NCBI GenBank assembly: GCA_938743325.2
Contig: OW568895.1
Coordinates: 188,501 to 252,500, forward strand
Direction of reading: 5' to 3'
DNA from: Pycnococcus provasolii
Lineage: Eukaryota; Chlorophyta; Pseudoscourfieldiophyceae; Pseudoscourfieldiales; Pycnococcaceae
Length of the DNA stretch: 64,000 nucleotides
A program made the translations under genes and the position numbers. The notes beneath the pieces are model-generated. The model was not told the DNA's origin, ran no database searches, and saw only the letters and a list, made by a program, of their open reading frames with translations. Positions 39,101 to 48,424 of the stretch are shown here, piece by piece. Position 1 is the first letter of the stretch. The number at the start of each line of letters is the position of its first letter.

Positions 39101-39182
39101 CGAGCGTGTGGCTGCGCACGATAGGGTGCGCAGACAGGTCGTCCGCGCCGTCCGCCGAGCGCGTGCGCACGTGGTTGGACAT
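36105..39182 (-). CDS. PPC: Phosphoenolpyruvate carboxylase, plant type
   Basis: This enzyme carboxylates PEP to oxaloacetate, feeding anaplerosis or carbon concentration. The 1025-aa single exon has all active-site signatures: [31 protein letters not shown], the mobile loop [13 protein letters not shown] with [11 protein letters not shown], and [20 protein letters not shown]. It ends in QNTG, the plant-type C-terminus. The N-terminus is ~55 residues longer than in land plants. The regulatory phosphoserine motif of land plants (ASIDAQLR-like) is not seen; the equivalent stretch is Glu rich. It is taken as cytosolic, since no clear transit peptide is present. Confidence 0.95.
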   Translation of the reverse strand: [1025 protein letters not shown]

Positions 39183-40277
39183 ACTACTAGTAAGCAGAGC
39201 AAACTTCTGTGTGATGAGAGCACTGTGCTTACAGTAAGTTGCTTAAGTTGCGTGTGCGTGTGATGGCCGGCCCCCCCCGGAGAGGAGAGGTGGCGGCCCA
39301 CTGTAAGGGCCCACTGTTGGGGAGGAGGCCTCACACGGGATCAGAAGCACGGGATCCTCTTGTGGGACAACCAAGGCCCACGGTGTGTTTTATCATTAGT
39401 ATGGACATGCAGCCCATATGTGTTATCATAGACTCCTTTTTCGAGGGGCAACCTCAGTGAGTGTTGGCGCACGCGCTTCGCACAGAGCTCTGTCCCTGTG
39501 TGTCTCGCCTGTGTCTCTTCTCTTCACTCTGACAGTCTGAAGCATAGTCTAGGAAGCAGGAAGCTGGCACTTTCAGCGAGAAAAGGCGCACTCTCCTTCC
39601 AGAGTCTCACTCAGGTTCCCTCTCCCCTTCCAAACTCCAAAGCAACGTTTTCAACGAAACGAAGACAAAAACTAAGATTAGTTCTTACGCCTTTCCAACT
39701 TTGGTTGGTGGGATATTTATCATACTGTAGGTGCTGGTTATAGCTTGACGCGTTTCGCACGCTCCTCACGCGATGAAGGCTTCGTCTCCTATGTAGCTTT
39801 CTCGTGATATCTCTATGAAATTGATGAAATTCCGAGAGCAGGTTGAACGAGCACGCGACGTGAATTTTGACGCATTTTTCCATGAAAAATGCCGTGTATT
39901 TACGACGAAAAAAAGGTGCCATTTCCTTTGCGCACTCGCGGATCGTCTTTACCCTTATGATCACGTTTTGTGGATAAATGTATCCCCTTTTTCCCCTTTT
40001 CCATCCTTTCGCCGTCGGAAAAAAAAGACAAAAAGGCTCAAAAAGGTGTGCACGCTTCTTCACGCCGGCGAAGCGGCCAAGAAAACGGCAGAGCCTCGCC
40101 AAGAGGAGGAAGAGAAGGGGATGACTGAAGAGTGTGCAAGGGTGATGAGGGAACCAAGCACCTGGGACCCAAGAAACTCCCAAAAGATTCCCTGAACATG
40201 ATGCCAGTTCCCTAGTAAGGTTAAACCCCTAAACCAACCAAAGAAACGAGCGAACCCCGAACCGAATTGAAAGTGGA
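39183..40277. other. Intergenic region between divergent PEPC and MATE genes
   Basis: This is 1.1 kb. It holds a CCCTAGTAAGG/AACCCCTAAACC telomere-like patch near 40211-40235 and A/T-rich stretches. Open frames here (for example 39815-40195) show no domain and are not called. Confidence 0.45.
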
Positions 40278-42218
40278 ATGGAATGGTTTAAGAAAAGACA
40301 GACGCGCCAGAAGCCCCACCCCTCGGCCTCAAATGTTGACCACAAGTTGCATTCTCAAATTCACGCGTCCATGCCTCGCTCGTTGAAGTGGCGTGGTGGT
40401 GGGGGTGGATTGAGTCGTCGTGGTGGTATCGGGTTAATTGGCATTTCGTTGGTTCCTCCTCGTGGTGCTGGTCTTCTGCGTGGTACCTTTACACGTCATA
40501 ATAATTGGCATGTGTCGGTTACGGGAGGTGCAAAGCGGGGAGTTGCAGGTACGTCGTTATCTGAAAATGGGGGAGATGAAGATGATGACGATGAAGGACG
40601 TGAAGATTGCGGAAGTCTGAATGGGCGGAGGAGGATGGGATCTGTGCATCTTGAACATTGTGAAGAGATATCTTCAAAACATGGTAACGGGCACGCAGCA
40701 GCTCAGTGCCACCCGGATGGAGATCCCATGGCAAATCACGCACACGCAGGTGACCATTCGACGACGACGACGAACCACTTAAGCGTTCCCTCTGACGACG
40801 CAGAAGCAGAAAACAAGCCAGCCAAGCAGAAACGACGTCAGCGCAGCAGTAGAATCATGGACGACAGCCTCGGCACCGTGAGCTGGATGCGAATAGGAAC
40901 GACGCTGCGGAGCATCATCATCGTCGGGTTCCCTGAAATGTTGTGCTGCCTCGTGGAACCTGTCATCAGCTCTGCAGAAACCGTCTACCTCGGACGTTTG
41001 AGCTCGACGTATCTAGGTGCGACCGCAGCCACAACGGCGTTCTTCGCGCTCGTCTCAGAGCTGTGCTGCCAGCTGAGCGTGATGGCTGCCGCAGCGGTGG
41101 CTCGCGACACTGCACGCACAAGACGCGTTGCCTTCGAGGCCAAGCGCACGATGGACGCGACAGTCGCTATGGCGGTTGTTTTTGGTATCATCACTACTGT
41201 CGCCGTGCTCGTCGCAAACCACTTCGGAGCATGGACGATGCAGGGGCTTGACCCAAATGTCGCAAACGGAGTTGGGCAGTACGTCGTCGTGCGCGCGCTG
41301 GGAATCACCGCATTTATGATTTCAAATGCTTGCGAGGGTGCCTTCCTTGGCCTGCGTGATGCCGTCACGCCACTTCGACTATGGACTGTCAACGGGATCG
41401 TGTCGTTGGCCATGCTTGGGTCGCTGTGGTTCGTGGGCGGACCAGCGAGCATGAACCTCGCGAACGTCGCATTCGCGACAACCAGCGGGCAAGTGGTGGG
41501 CGCCGCATGTTTCCTTTGGGGTCTTCATTCTCGCAGCCTCATCGGATTCCAAATGCCTCAGTGGACGTACGGCAAGAAAGTATTGAGCCATGTGTCCGTC
41601 CTGCTCGCTGGTGCAATTGCGAGGATGACGACGTACAATGGCATGACCGCAGCTGCCGTCACATTTGGCATTGAGTCAGCGGCGGCGCACAAAATTGCCT
41701 TCGAGGCGTACTGGTTCCTCAGCTTCCTCACGGAGCCGAGCTTCACAGCCGGAAATGTGCTCATGGCCAACGTCGTGTCTGTGAGCGTGAAGAAAGCTCG
41801 GCAGATGTGTTTGGTTCTCGTTGGATTTGCTGCACTCATCGGAGTCTTTCTGCTCTTCGGCACGAATTTGTGGATGAGTACCACGTTATTCACGTCGGAC
41901 CAAGCCGTGTTGTCCGTGCTCGCGCTGATCGCTCCCTGGCTAGCATGCAAGGTGTTCTTCAGTAGCATCGTCTACTCGATTGAGGGAGTGATCATCGGTC
42001 TCGGTCGCGAGCGGTACCTGGCGAGCATCCATGTGATGAACTGCGGCATAATGCTCGCGTGGGGTGCATTTGCGACGAAACACGCTGTAGGTGTCAGCGC
42101 CTTGTGGTCTGTGATGGCTGGCTATCAGGTGTTGCGTTTGGTCGAGCACTCGATCTACTTTGCCACGCAAAAGGTTCTGGTGAAGGAGCACGCGCGCATG
42201 AATGAGAAGGTTGTGTGA
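40278..42218 (+). CDS. MATE family efflux transporter
   Basis: This is a multidrug and toxic compound extrusion antiporter, exporting organic molecules in exchange for H+ or Na+. The product is 646 aa. The first ~190 residues are hydrophilic and low-complexity (RGGGGGLSRRGG; acidic and basic runs), longer than usual, and may include an organelle-targeting peptide. Met33 is an alternative start. Twelve hydrophobic segments follow from SIIIVGFPEMLCCLVEPVIS, with MATE-like GFPEM, YVVVRALGITAFMISNACEG and FLGLRDAVTPL. The sequence is closest in style to plant plastid MATE proteins of the EDS5 kind. TGTAA follows the stop at 42247. The substrate cannot be told. Confidence 0.85.
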   Translation: MEWFKKRQTRQKPHPSASNVDHKLHSQIHASMPRSLKWRGGGGGLSRRGGIGLIGISLVPPRGAGLLRGTFTRHNNWHVSVTGGAKRGVAGTSLSENGGDEDDDDEGREDCGSLNGRRRMGSVHLEHCEEISSKHGNGHAAAQCHPDGDPMANHAHAGDHSTTTTNHLSVPSDDAEAENKPAKQKRRQRSSRIMDDSLGTVSWMRIGTTLRSIIIVGFPEMLCCLVEPVISSAETVYLGRLSSTYLGATAATTAFFALVSELCCQLSVMAAAAVARDTARTRRVAFEAKRTMDATVAMAVVFGIITTVAVLVANHFGAWTMQGLDPNVANGVGQYVVVRALGITAFMISNACEGAFLGLRDAVTPLRLWTVNGIVSLAMLGSLWFVGGPASMNLANVAFATTSGQVVGAACFLWGLHSRSLIGFQMPQWTYGKKVLSHVSVLLAGAIARMTTYNGMTAAAVTFGIESAAAHKIAFEAYWFLSFLTEPSFTAGNVLMANVVSVSVKKARQMCLVLVGFAALIGVFLLFGTNLWMSTTLFTSDQAVLSVLALIAPWLACKVFFSSIVYSIEGVIIGLGRERYLASIHVMNCGIMLAWGAFATKHAVGVSALWSVMAGYQVLRLVEHSIYFATQKVLVKEHARMNEKVV

Positions 42219-42293
42219 ATGTATGAACCTACACGTGAACATTGTATGTAACTACAGTACTTGTTTTTCTTCAGAACAAATGTTGTTTTACAG

Positions 42294-43262
42294 TCAAACG
42301 TCAGCTTTCGCTTTCGTCATTGTTTCGCGCTCCGCCTCTTCCAGTTGGACCCTAAAGTCGTCGCGCTGGTCCGCCAAACGTCGCGTCAGCGCGCGGAAGA
42401 ACTGACCGAGCAGCACGGACCTGATGCTTTTCTTCAGGCTGCGAATGCTCTTCTTTGCCTCCCGTGCCGCCTCAGAGCCGCTCGCGTCTTCGGCGTGGTC
42501 CTCCGCCGCCGTGCCGTCGATGAAACGGTGTTCTTCGTTGTCGACAACCATTTTCACCATGGCGTACATGTGTCTTGGCTCAACCCAGAGCTGCTCCATG
42601 AACTCGTCGACGAGCACTTCAGGCGCGAGGTCGTCCATCGTCGCCTTAGGTGCGCTCTTTGACGCACCGGGTAGAGCGAGCGCGCCGCCCTTCCACACGT
42701 GTGTATTTGCGCCAAGCAGAGGGTCGTTGCGTACTTTCGTTCTTGCTTGTTCGGCGAAGTACTTCCTACCTTTTTCGTCGAGTTCGTTTGTCCAGTATTC
42801 GACCATGGCGTTTTGCACGGCGTCGTTCGCGTTTGTGAATGCTTTTAGCGACGCTTTGACTTCGTGTCCCATCGCTTTGAGTACACCCGGCAAGCCTTTG
42901 GATGACATGTGATCTCCGTCAACAACCGGTTTAAAGTCTTCGACAACATTTTCCATGAACGATCCTTTGCCAGCATAGTTTTCTCCCACCGGCATGGAGT
43001 GTAAGGGACTATATGCAGGTTCCGACGCGAACTTTCTTAATAAAAGCACGAATGAAGTAACGAATACACACAGTAACGCACAGAGACCCAACCAAATTAG
43101 CTGTCTCGGAGTAAGAAATCGAAATCGGAATCGGATCCAGGAAAGGGGACCACCCGAAGCACGCAAAGCACGAGTTTTCTCTTTCGATTTTTTGGACTTC
43201 TTGGGATTCTTCGCATTATTATTATTCGAAGAAGTCACTGGTAACGAGGATGGGCCGGCCAT
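42294..43262 (-). CDS. Single-pass membrane protein of unknown function
   Basis: The 322-aa product has a short basic, Asn/Lys-rich N-terminus and one clear hydrophobic segment, LIWLGLCALLCVFVTSFVLL (~54-73). That suggests a signal-anchored (type II) protein with a ~245-residue helical, charged C-terminal domain. Motifs such as PEVLVDEFMEQLWVEPRH and a final coiled-coil-like segment, RRLADQRDDFRVQLEEAERE, are visible. No family is recognised. A TGTAA lies right after the stop on the minus strand. Confidence 0.6.
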   Translation of the reverse strand: MAGPSSLPVTSSNNNNAKNPKKSKKSKEKTRALRASGGPLSWIRFRFRFLTPRQLIWLGLCALLCVFVTSFVLLLRKFASEPAYSPLHSMPVGENYAGKGSFMENVVEDFKPVVDGDHMSSKGLPGVLKAMGHEVKASLKAFTNANDAVQNAMVEYWTNELDEKGRKYFAEQARTKVRNDPLLGANTHVWKGGALALPGASKSAPKATMDDLAPEVLVDEFMEQLWVEPRHMYAMVKMVVDNEEHRFIDGTAAEDHAEDASGSEAAREAKKSIRSLKKSIRSVLLGQFFRALTRRLADQRDDFRVQLEEAERETMTKAKADV

Positions 43263-43745
43263 ACTAAATAGTTAAATACCGGGTACTGAATCAATAATAC
43301 CTCTAGAGGCTCTGATCCAACGACAGGATTATAAGAATAATGGCGGCGAATCATCAGCCCTAATGAATGGCCTAACCCAACAACCCTAACCCAATAACCC
43401 TAACAACCCCAATAACCCTAACAACCCTAACAACCCCAATAACCCTAACCCAATAACCCTAACAACCCTGTTACCAACTCTCCCAAACCAAAGGACAGTA
43501 CTGGGTGCGTCCACTGCGTCCAGGAGGAATCAGGAGGAACCAGTGCAGTTTTGGTAGGTGGTATGAAGTCTCAGAGACAAGCTTGTGACCAGTCCGGGAG
43601 GATGTCCCAGGAGTTCCCCGACCTAATCCGTCGACCAAAGAAACACATTTCCCGGGACTGACCACAACGGAATAACCACAACGGGCCGAATTTCAGATCA
43701 CCTCAGATTTCAAAGACCACATTATTGATTATTTAAGTTCAAGCC
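43263..43745. other. Intergenic region with telomere-like array
   Basis: This 0.48-kb spacer between divergent genes contains the array at 43371-43470. The rest shows no gene. Confidence 0.5.
43371..43470. repeat. Degenerate (AACCCTAACAACCCCAAT)n telomere-like array
   Basis: About a dozen CCCTAAC/CCCCAATA units over 100 bp make a longer composite repeat built from telomere-like hexamers. Confidence 0.8.
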
Positions 43746-45392
43746 ATGGCGTCGTCATCCGGTGGCTCCGGTGGTGGTGTCTCCGGCTCGTTAAGTGACG
43801 AGCTTGACGTCTTGATGCGACGGGCGGCCACGGACACTCAAGCAGGATCGTCCTCCTCTTCGATTCCTGCATCCGTGGCGCTTTTTAACCCCACGTATAT
43901 GAGTGAAGACTCATCAACACGCTCTGGCATGGGCACTGGTCCTGCAGCAGTGTCGGAGTTCGCGGTGGTAAGGTCGACAAACGCAGCCGCGGCCGCGAAG
44001 ATCGCCGCGTTGAAACGAACAGCCTTGCCGCTTTTAATCGCTGTCCTGCCATTCGCGACGGGATACGCGCTTGGATACACTAGTCCAGCTGTGCCAAGCC
44101 TGCGCGAAGACGGACGCATCAACAACGCAGGAGAAGAGGCGAACCTTGCCGCTATGCTGCCGCTCGGAGCACTCGGCGGCGCACTCGCCGCAGGACACGG
44201 CGCAGATCGGTTCGGAAGGAGGTGGGCCGTCGCGCTCGCCGCTTGCGCCTTCTCCCTAGGATGGACCATTTTCGCTGGCAGAGGGATCACGTTCGGTCGG
44301 CTGCTCACTGGAGTGGGATGTGGAGCAAGCACGACCGTTGGACCGACGTACATCGCGGAGCTCGCACCGACGCGTCTGCGCGGCATATGCGGCGCGGGCT
44401 TTCAACTGTGTCTCACGATTGGTATTCTCGCCGTCTATTCCGCAGGCGCCGACGACAAGCAGGATAAAGGCACGTGGGCACGCCTAGCAGTCGGCGGGGT
44501 GATCCCGCCCACCATCCTGCTCCTCGCCGGCGCTGCACTGCTGCCCGAATCGCCGCGCTTTCTTCACATGGTGGGAAAGGATGCCGACGCGGCGCGCGTG
44601 CTGCAGGAACTCCACGGAGGCGAGGGAACCGTAGGCACGAAGAACCTTGTCGCCGAGGCGCAGGTGCTTGCCCGCACTGCAGCTCCGAATGCGAATGGGG
44701 CTGTCGCAAATGGCACCGCGGCGTCTCTGCAGTCGACGGGTGGAATGTCGACCGAACAACCGCTCTGGCGTCGACTCGCGAACGCATGGCGGCCGCTCTG
44801 CATCGGCATCGGCCTCAGCATCGCGCAGCAGTTCTCTGGAATCAATGCTGTGGTGTTCTTCGCCGGCGAGATTCTTCTCGCCACAGGCATTGGACACGAC
44901 GCGAACGACGTCGCCGTCGGCGTGGCAGTGATCCAAGTCCTAGCAACTTTCGCAGGAGTGCTGCTCGTTGAGCGCATGGGGCGAAGGCCTCTTCTCCTTG
45001 CAAGTTCCACGCTGATGGCGTCCGCTTGCTTCGCGATTGCCGCGACGGCCGAGGCGTCGAGCGCTACCGCGGCACGCGTCACCGCAGCAGCCTTGATGCT
45101 GTACATGGTTGGTTTCAGCACAGGTATGGGACCCGTGCCTTGGCTGATGCTGAGCGAATTGATGCCGCAGAACGTGCGCGGTGGTGCCACAGGTCTCGTC
45201 GCCGCGATCAACTGGATCTGCGGCATGGCGTGCGCCGCAACCTTCCCCGTTCTGTTTGCTTTCAGTCCATCCACAACCTTCGGGCTGTACGGCGGCGTGT
45301 GCCTATGCGCGATCGCGTTCGTTCGCGTCGCCGTGCCCGAGACCAAGGGACGTAGTTTGGAGAGTCTCGAGGTTGAGCTAGCGGCGAGGTGA
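43746..45392 (+). CDS. MFS sugar-porter family transporter
   Basis: This is a predicted proton-coupled or facilitative monosaccharide transporter of the GLUT/SP family. It is 548 aa in one exon. After a ~95-residue Ser/Gly-rich N-terminus come family signatures: GADRFGRRWAV (loop 2-3), YIAELAPTRLRG, PESPRFL (loop 6-7), QQFSGINAVVFF (helix 7), ERMGRRPLLL (loop 8-9), GPVPWLMLSELMP and VPETKGRSLE at the end. Twelve hydrophobic segments fit. The plasma membrane or plastid envelope is possible. The substrate is not determined. Confidence 0.92.
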   Translation: MASSSGGSGGGVSGSLSDELDVLMRRAATDTQAGSSSSSIPASVALFNPTYMSEDSSTRSGMGTGPAAVSEFAVVRSTNAAAAAKIAALKRTALPLLIAVLPFATGYALGYTSPAVPSLREDGRINNAGEEANLAAMLPLGALGGALAAGHGADRFGRRWAVALAACAFSLGWTIFAGRGITFGRLLTGVGCGASTTVGPTYIAELAPTRLRGICGAGFQLCLTIGILAVYSAGADDKQDKGTWARLAVGGVIPPTILLLAGAALLPESPRFLHMVGKDADAARVLQELHGGEGTVGTKNLVAEAQVLARTAAPNANGAVANGTAASLQSTGGMSTEQPLWRRLANAWRPLCIGIGLSIAQQFSGINAVVFFAGEILLATGIGHDANDVAVGVAVIQVLATFAGVLLVERMGRRPLLLASSTLMASACFAIAATAEASSATAARVTAAALMLYMVGFSTGMGPVPWLMLSELMPQNVRGGATGLVAAINWICGMACAATFPVLFAFSPSTTFGLYGGVCLCAIAFVRVAVPETKGRSLESLEVELAAR

Positions 45393-45552
45393 CGTACGGA
45401 GCGAACGCACACTTGTATTTGAAATGAAAAAAGAAAACTTATAAAATGATTTTGCTTACTCTCGAGATCTGTCAATTTTTAGATTTGAAATCTCTCACCC
45501 TCCAATGGAAAAATATTATGCGGTATTTTTGGTACTGGTCGTACTTTCTAGC

Positions 45553-46710
45553 TTACTCGGTCGACGTCTTGGGCTCCATGCGGTCCGCCGCACTTACGAT
45601 CTGGCCCGGGCTGAGCAGAACCATGCCGAGGAACGCGAAGGCGTAGATGCCGTAGCTCGTCGCTCCCGTGGGAATGCCGAGCACCTTCTCCGGAACCTCG
45701 CCGTGTACTGCCGGCTGGAACACGCTCTCGTAGTAGTGCGTCATCACGACGAAGAAGAGCATCGTCTGCGTTATGGCGCTGGCGCGGAAGCGAGTGGCGA
45801 AGAGCTGCAGCATAAGCATCCCTCCAACGAGGAGGTAGCCGATGATGGAGATGAACTGCACCTTGACGTACGCGGAGTGCCCTTGGTGGAGCTGGAACGA
45901 GCCCATGGGCTCGACACCTAGAACCTCCTGGAGCAGGCAAAGCATGACGAACCACAGCGCGAGTGCGCCGAGCAGTGTTTGCACGAGCCTCTGCAAGCTG
46001 AAGGCGCCTGGCCTGTAGGCGCGGCAGAGCAGGAGCATGGGAAGTGCGACAGCCACGGGCGGCACGGCGAGCAGCACAGCCGCAAGTACCTGCGCCTTCT
46101 TGCTGAGTCGCTTCTTCTCCTTTCCTTCCTTGCCTTGCATGTCCTTCACCTTCGTCACCGGTCCCGAGGAGCGCAGCACGTAGTTGCTCGCTTCCTCCCA
46201 CCCGTCGATGACGCGCCTTCCAATATCCTCGACGTGATCGCTGACGAATTCTCCGTACGAGTCGGACAGCGCGTTGAAGCGTCCGTAGTACGAGTTATCG
46301 CGTTCTGCGCGCGGGATGCGTCTGTGTTTCGAGCGCGCTGCCATGTCGTCGTGGATCTCGATGAGTTTCTCGGTATGCGAGCCGACGGAGTCCTCCCCCT
46401 TTTCGATCTCCTCTTCGAGCTTTTCTTTGTTGACGGTTTGCGTTTCCTCGTTGAGTATGTCTGCGGCTTGCACGACCTCTGTGGGCACGGGATCGGAGGA
46501 CGCTTCGGAGATTTCAGGGTCCTCCGGAGTTACATCCAAGACGTCTGAAGTGGAGCCGCCCTCGTCTTGCGTGAGGATTCGCGCACCGCTCACCATAACC
46601 TTAACGGGCGTGAAAACAAGGAAGATCACAAGCATAAGACCAAGAGCATGGCCATAAGACCAACCACCACCACCAGACAACCTTCCTCGAGGAAGAATAT
46701 GGCCGGCCAT
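45553..46710 (-). CDS. Multi-pass membrane protein of unknown function
   Basis: The 385-aa product starts at the ATG at 46710; the longer frame begins with GTG. One hydrophobic segment lies near the N-terminus (LGLMLVIFLVFTPVKVMV). A ~150-residue acidic, Glu/Asp-rich region follows, then at least five membrane segments in the C-terminal half, for example AAVLLAVPPVAVALPMLLLC and ALALWFVMLCLLQEVLGV. Short motif: THYYESVFQP. I do not recognise a family. Confidence 0.6.
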   Translation of the reverse strand: MAGHILPRGRLSGGGGWSYGHALGLMLVIFLVFTPVKVMVSGARILTQDEGGSTSDVLDVTPEDPEISEASSDPVPTEVVQAADILNEETQTVNKEKLEEEIEKGEDSVGSHTEKLIEIHDDMAARSKHRRIPRAERDNSYYGRFNALSDSYGEFVSDHVEDIGRRVIDGWEEASNYVLRSSGPVTKVKDMQGKEGKEKKRLSKKAQVLAAVLLAVPPVAVALPMLLLCRAYRPGAFSLQRLVQTLLGALALWFVMLCLLQEVLGVEPMGSFQLHQGHSAYVKVQFISIIGYLLVGGMLMLQLFATRFRASAITQTMLFFVVMTHYYESVFQPAVHGEVPEKVLGIPTGATSYGIYAFAFLGMVLLSPGQIVSAADRMEPKTSTE

Positions 46711-47489
46711 ATTATTGGCTAAGCTCCAGGAGACTATGTAGAGATCGATGAACGCGTTGGCAAAAAACACCAAACCGCCAACGAGTTTGAGATGCGCAAT
46801 GAATGGCAAGATGGGTGAGGCCCGAATAATAATGGCGATCTGAGGAGAACAAGAGCTCAACACCACCTTCCTTTCTTCGAGCTTTCTTCGCCTTCTCGAG
46901 TAGCTCGCTCAAGACGTTTTCGAGCAAGACAATACTCAATACCGTGGAGCTCGAGCTAAAATAAAAATACTGTACGCCGGCGAGAAGGACGAAGGAGAAG
47001 GAAAAGAATAATAATGAGGGTTTTGACGACGCAAATGACGTTCCTCTGTTCAGGTTGGGGATTCATCAGGAGGAAGCTTGGTACTTACAAACATACGCCT
47101 TGCAAGCGCGGCCAACTTGCCCTTCCTGGCACGCTAAAGCTATTCGACCGCCAACCTCTCGCTGTTTCTTGCTGGTCCCTCGAGGTTGTCCAGAGTAACC
47201 ATGGTGACTGCAGACAAACTCCACACAGTCCACAGTCCACAGGCTTCTCCCACACCTAGGCCACAGTGGGCCAGTGGGACCCACACGGATGTCCCAACGG
47301 ACTACTGAAGGACTGACGAGCCGCTCGTGAGAGAGCTTCATGGAGGCCCGAACCCCAAACCCGAACCCCGAACCCGAACCCCGATCCCTAACGTCACGCC
47401 CCCACCCTATGAACTTGAGGAGTGAGATTGCAACTTCTTCCCTTAAGGTTATGTATTCTACACACTATTCATGCCATGGCATGCGCCCT
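46711..47489. other. Intergenic region upstream of the LRR gene
   Basis: This region holds one TCAAGACGTTTT motif (46909) and a degenerate AACCCCGAACCCG repeat at 47346-47395. The repeat is open in the LRR gene frame but is probably untranslated. No other gene is seen. Confidence 0.45.
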
Positions 47490-48248
47490 ATGAAGCCGTC
47501 ACGGTCATGTCGTTGTCGTTTCACAGTTGTCGTAGTCGTTGTCGTAATCGGCGTGCTTTCTTTCACTTTAAGGGGTAAGGGTCTTAAACCTGGACCCTTA
47601 CCTTCACCACATTATAACGCGAGTTCGCCTCACGACGTGAGTTATCTGAGAGATGTATATCCAAACGAAGCACGCGCTCTCCTCGACATGTACGTCAACA
47701 CGAACGGAGACGCGTGGCTTCTCAACACCAACTGGGACGTCGCGGTGCTCCGCGACGTCGCGGAAGGACGACGAGAAAGCAGCGCGCCGTGGTGCAACAG
47801 CTGGCACGGAATCGAGTGTGACATGCACAAACGCGTTGACTACCTCGGCTTGCACGCCAACCAGCTGCAAGGAACGGTCGGTGCGTCGCTGTGCGAGCTT
47901 CGTGAACTCAAGCGGCTGTACCTGTGGCGCAACCGTCTGAGCGGAACGCTTCCTACTTGCCTCGGCGCACAAGGCGTGCAGGGCTCGCTCGCGTTTGTTG
48001 ACCTGCACGCGAACCGTTTTTCGGGAAGTTTGCCCCGTCACTTGTTGACGTCGTCCGAGGCGACGCACGTCATTTTGGAGGACAACGACTTCGAGGGCGC
48101 GGTACCTTTGGATGCGTCCGCGACACCTGGTGCGAAGTTGACGCACTTGTGGCTCGGCGTGAACCCGCGCCTCGTGGAGGAGACGCTACCTTCGTCCTTT
48201 GGAGCTTACCGAGCGTTTCAAAGACGAGTGCGAGGCGACGAACTCTAA
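47490..48248 (+). CDS. Leucine-rich repeat protein, secreted or signal-anchored
   Basis: From the ATG at 47490 the product is 252 aa and opens with a basic stretch and a Val-rich hydrophobic segment, FTVVVVVVVIGVLSFTL, a good signal peptide or anchor. An upstream in-frame ATG at 47340 would add 50 residues, partly encoded by a telomere-like repeat, and is less likely. The lumenal part has a plant-type LRR N-terminal cap (NTNGDAWLLNTNW, PWCNSWHGIECD), then about four LRRs of the plant type (LGLHANQLQGTV, LYLWRNRLSGTLP, VDLHANRFSGSLP, VILEDNDFEGAVP). There is no kinase domain. A role in ligand or cell-surface recognition is a family-level guess. Confidence 0.75.
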   Translation: MKPSRSCRCRFTVVVVVVVIGVLSFTLRGKGLKPGPLPSPHYNASSPHDVSYLRDVYPNEARALLDMYVNTNGDAWLLNTNWDVAVLRDVAEGRRESSAPWCNSWHGIECDMHKRVDYLGLHANQLQGTVGASLCELRELKRLYLWRNRLSGTLPTCLGAQGVQGSLAFVDLHANRFSGSLPRHLLTSSEATHVILEDNDFEGAVPLDASATPGAKLTHLWLGVNPRLVEETLPSSFGAYRAFQRRVRGDEL

Positions 48249-48264
48249 CAACAAGCGAAAACTG

Positions 48265-48294
48265 TAACCCTAACCCTAACCCTAACCCTAACCC
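48265..48294. repeat. Interstitial telomere-like (CCCTAA)4-5
   Basis: An uninterrupted CCCTAA array lies 17 bp after the LRR gene stop and about 130 bp before the RABL2 start. Confidence 0.9.
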
Positions 48295-48424
48295 AAGGGG
48301 TTCGAAGAAAATAAAAGAAACCTTTGAGATTAGGGGTTTGCAGTTTTTGCTACCTTTAATCTTAATTTTTTTTGCCACCCGGAACCCCTTGGGCTTTGTG
48401 CTTTGTCGCCTTGCACAACACGCC

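Noticed and set aside
39815-40195. 126-codon plus-strand frame before the MATE gene
   Set aside because: Basic low-complexity sequence without a domain; probably leader or intergenic DNA.
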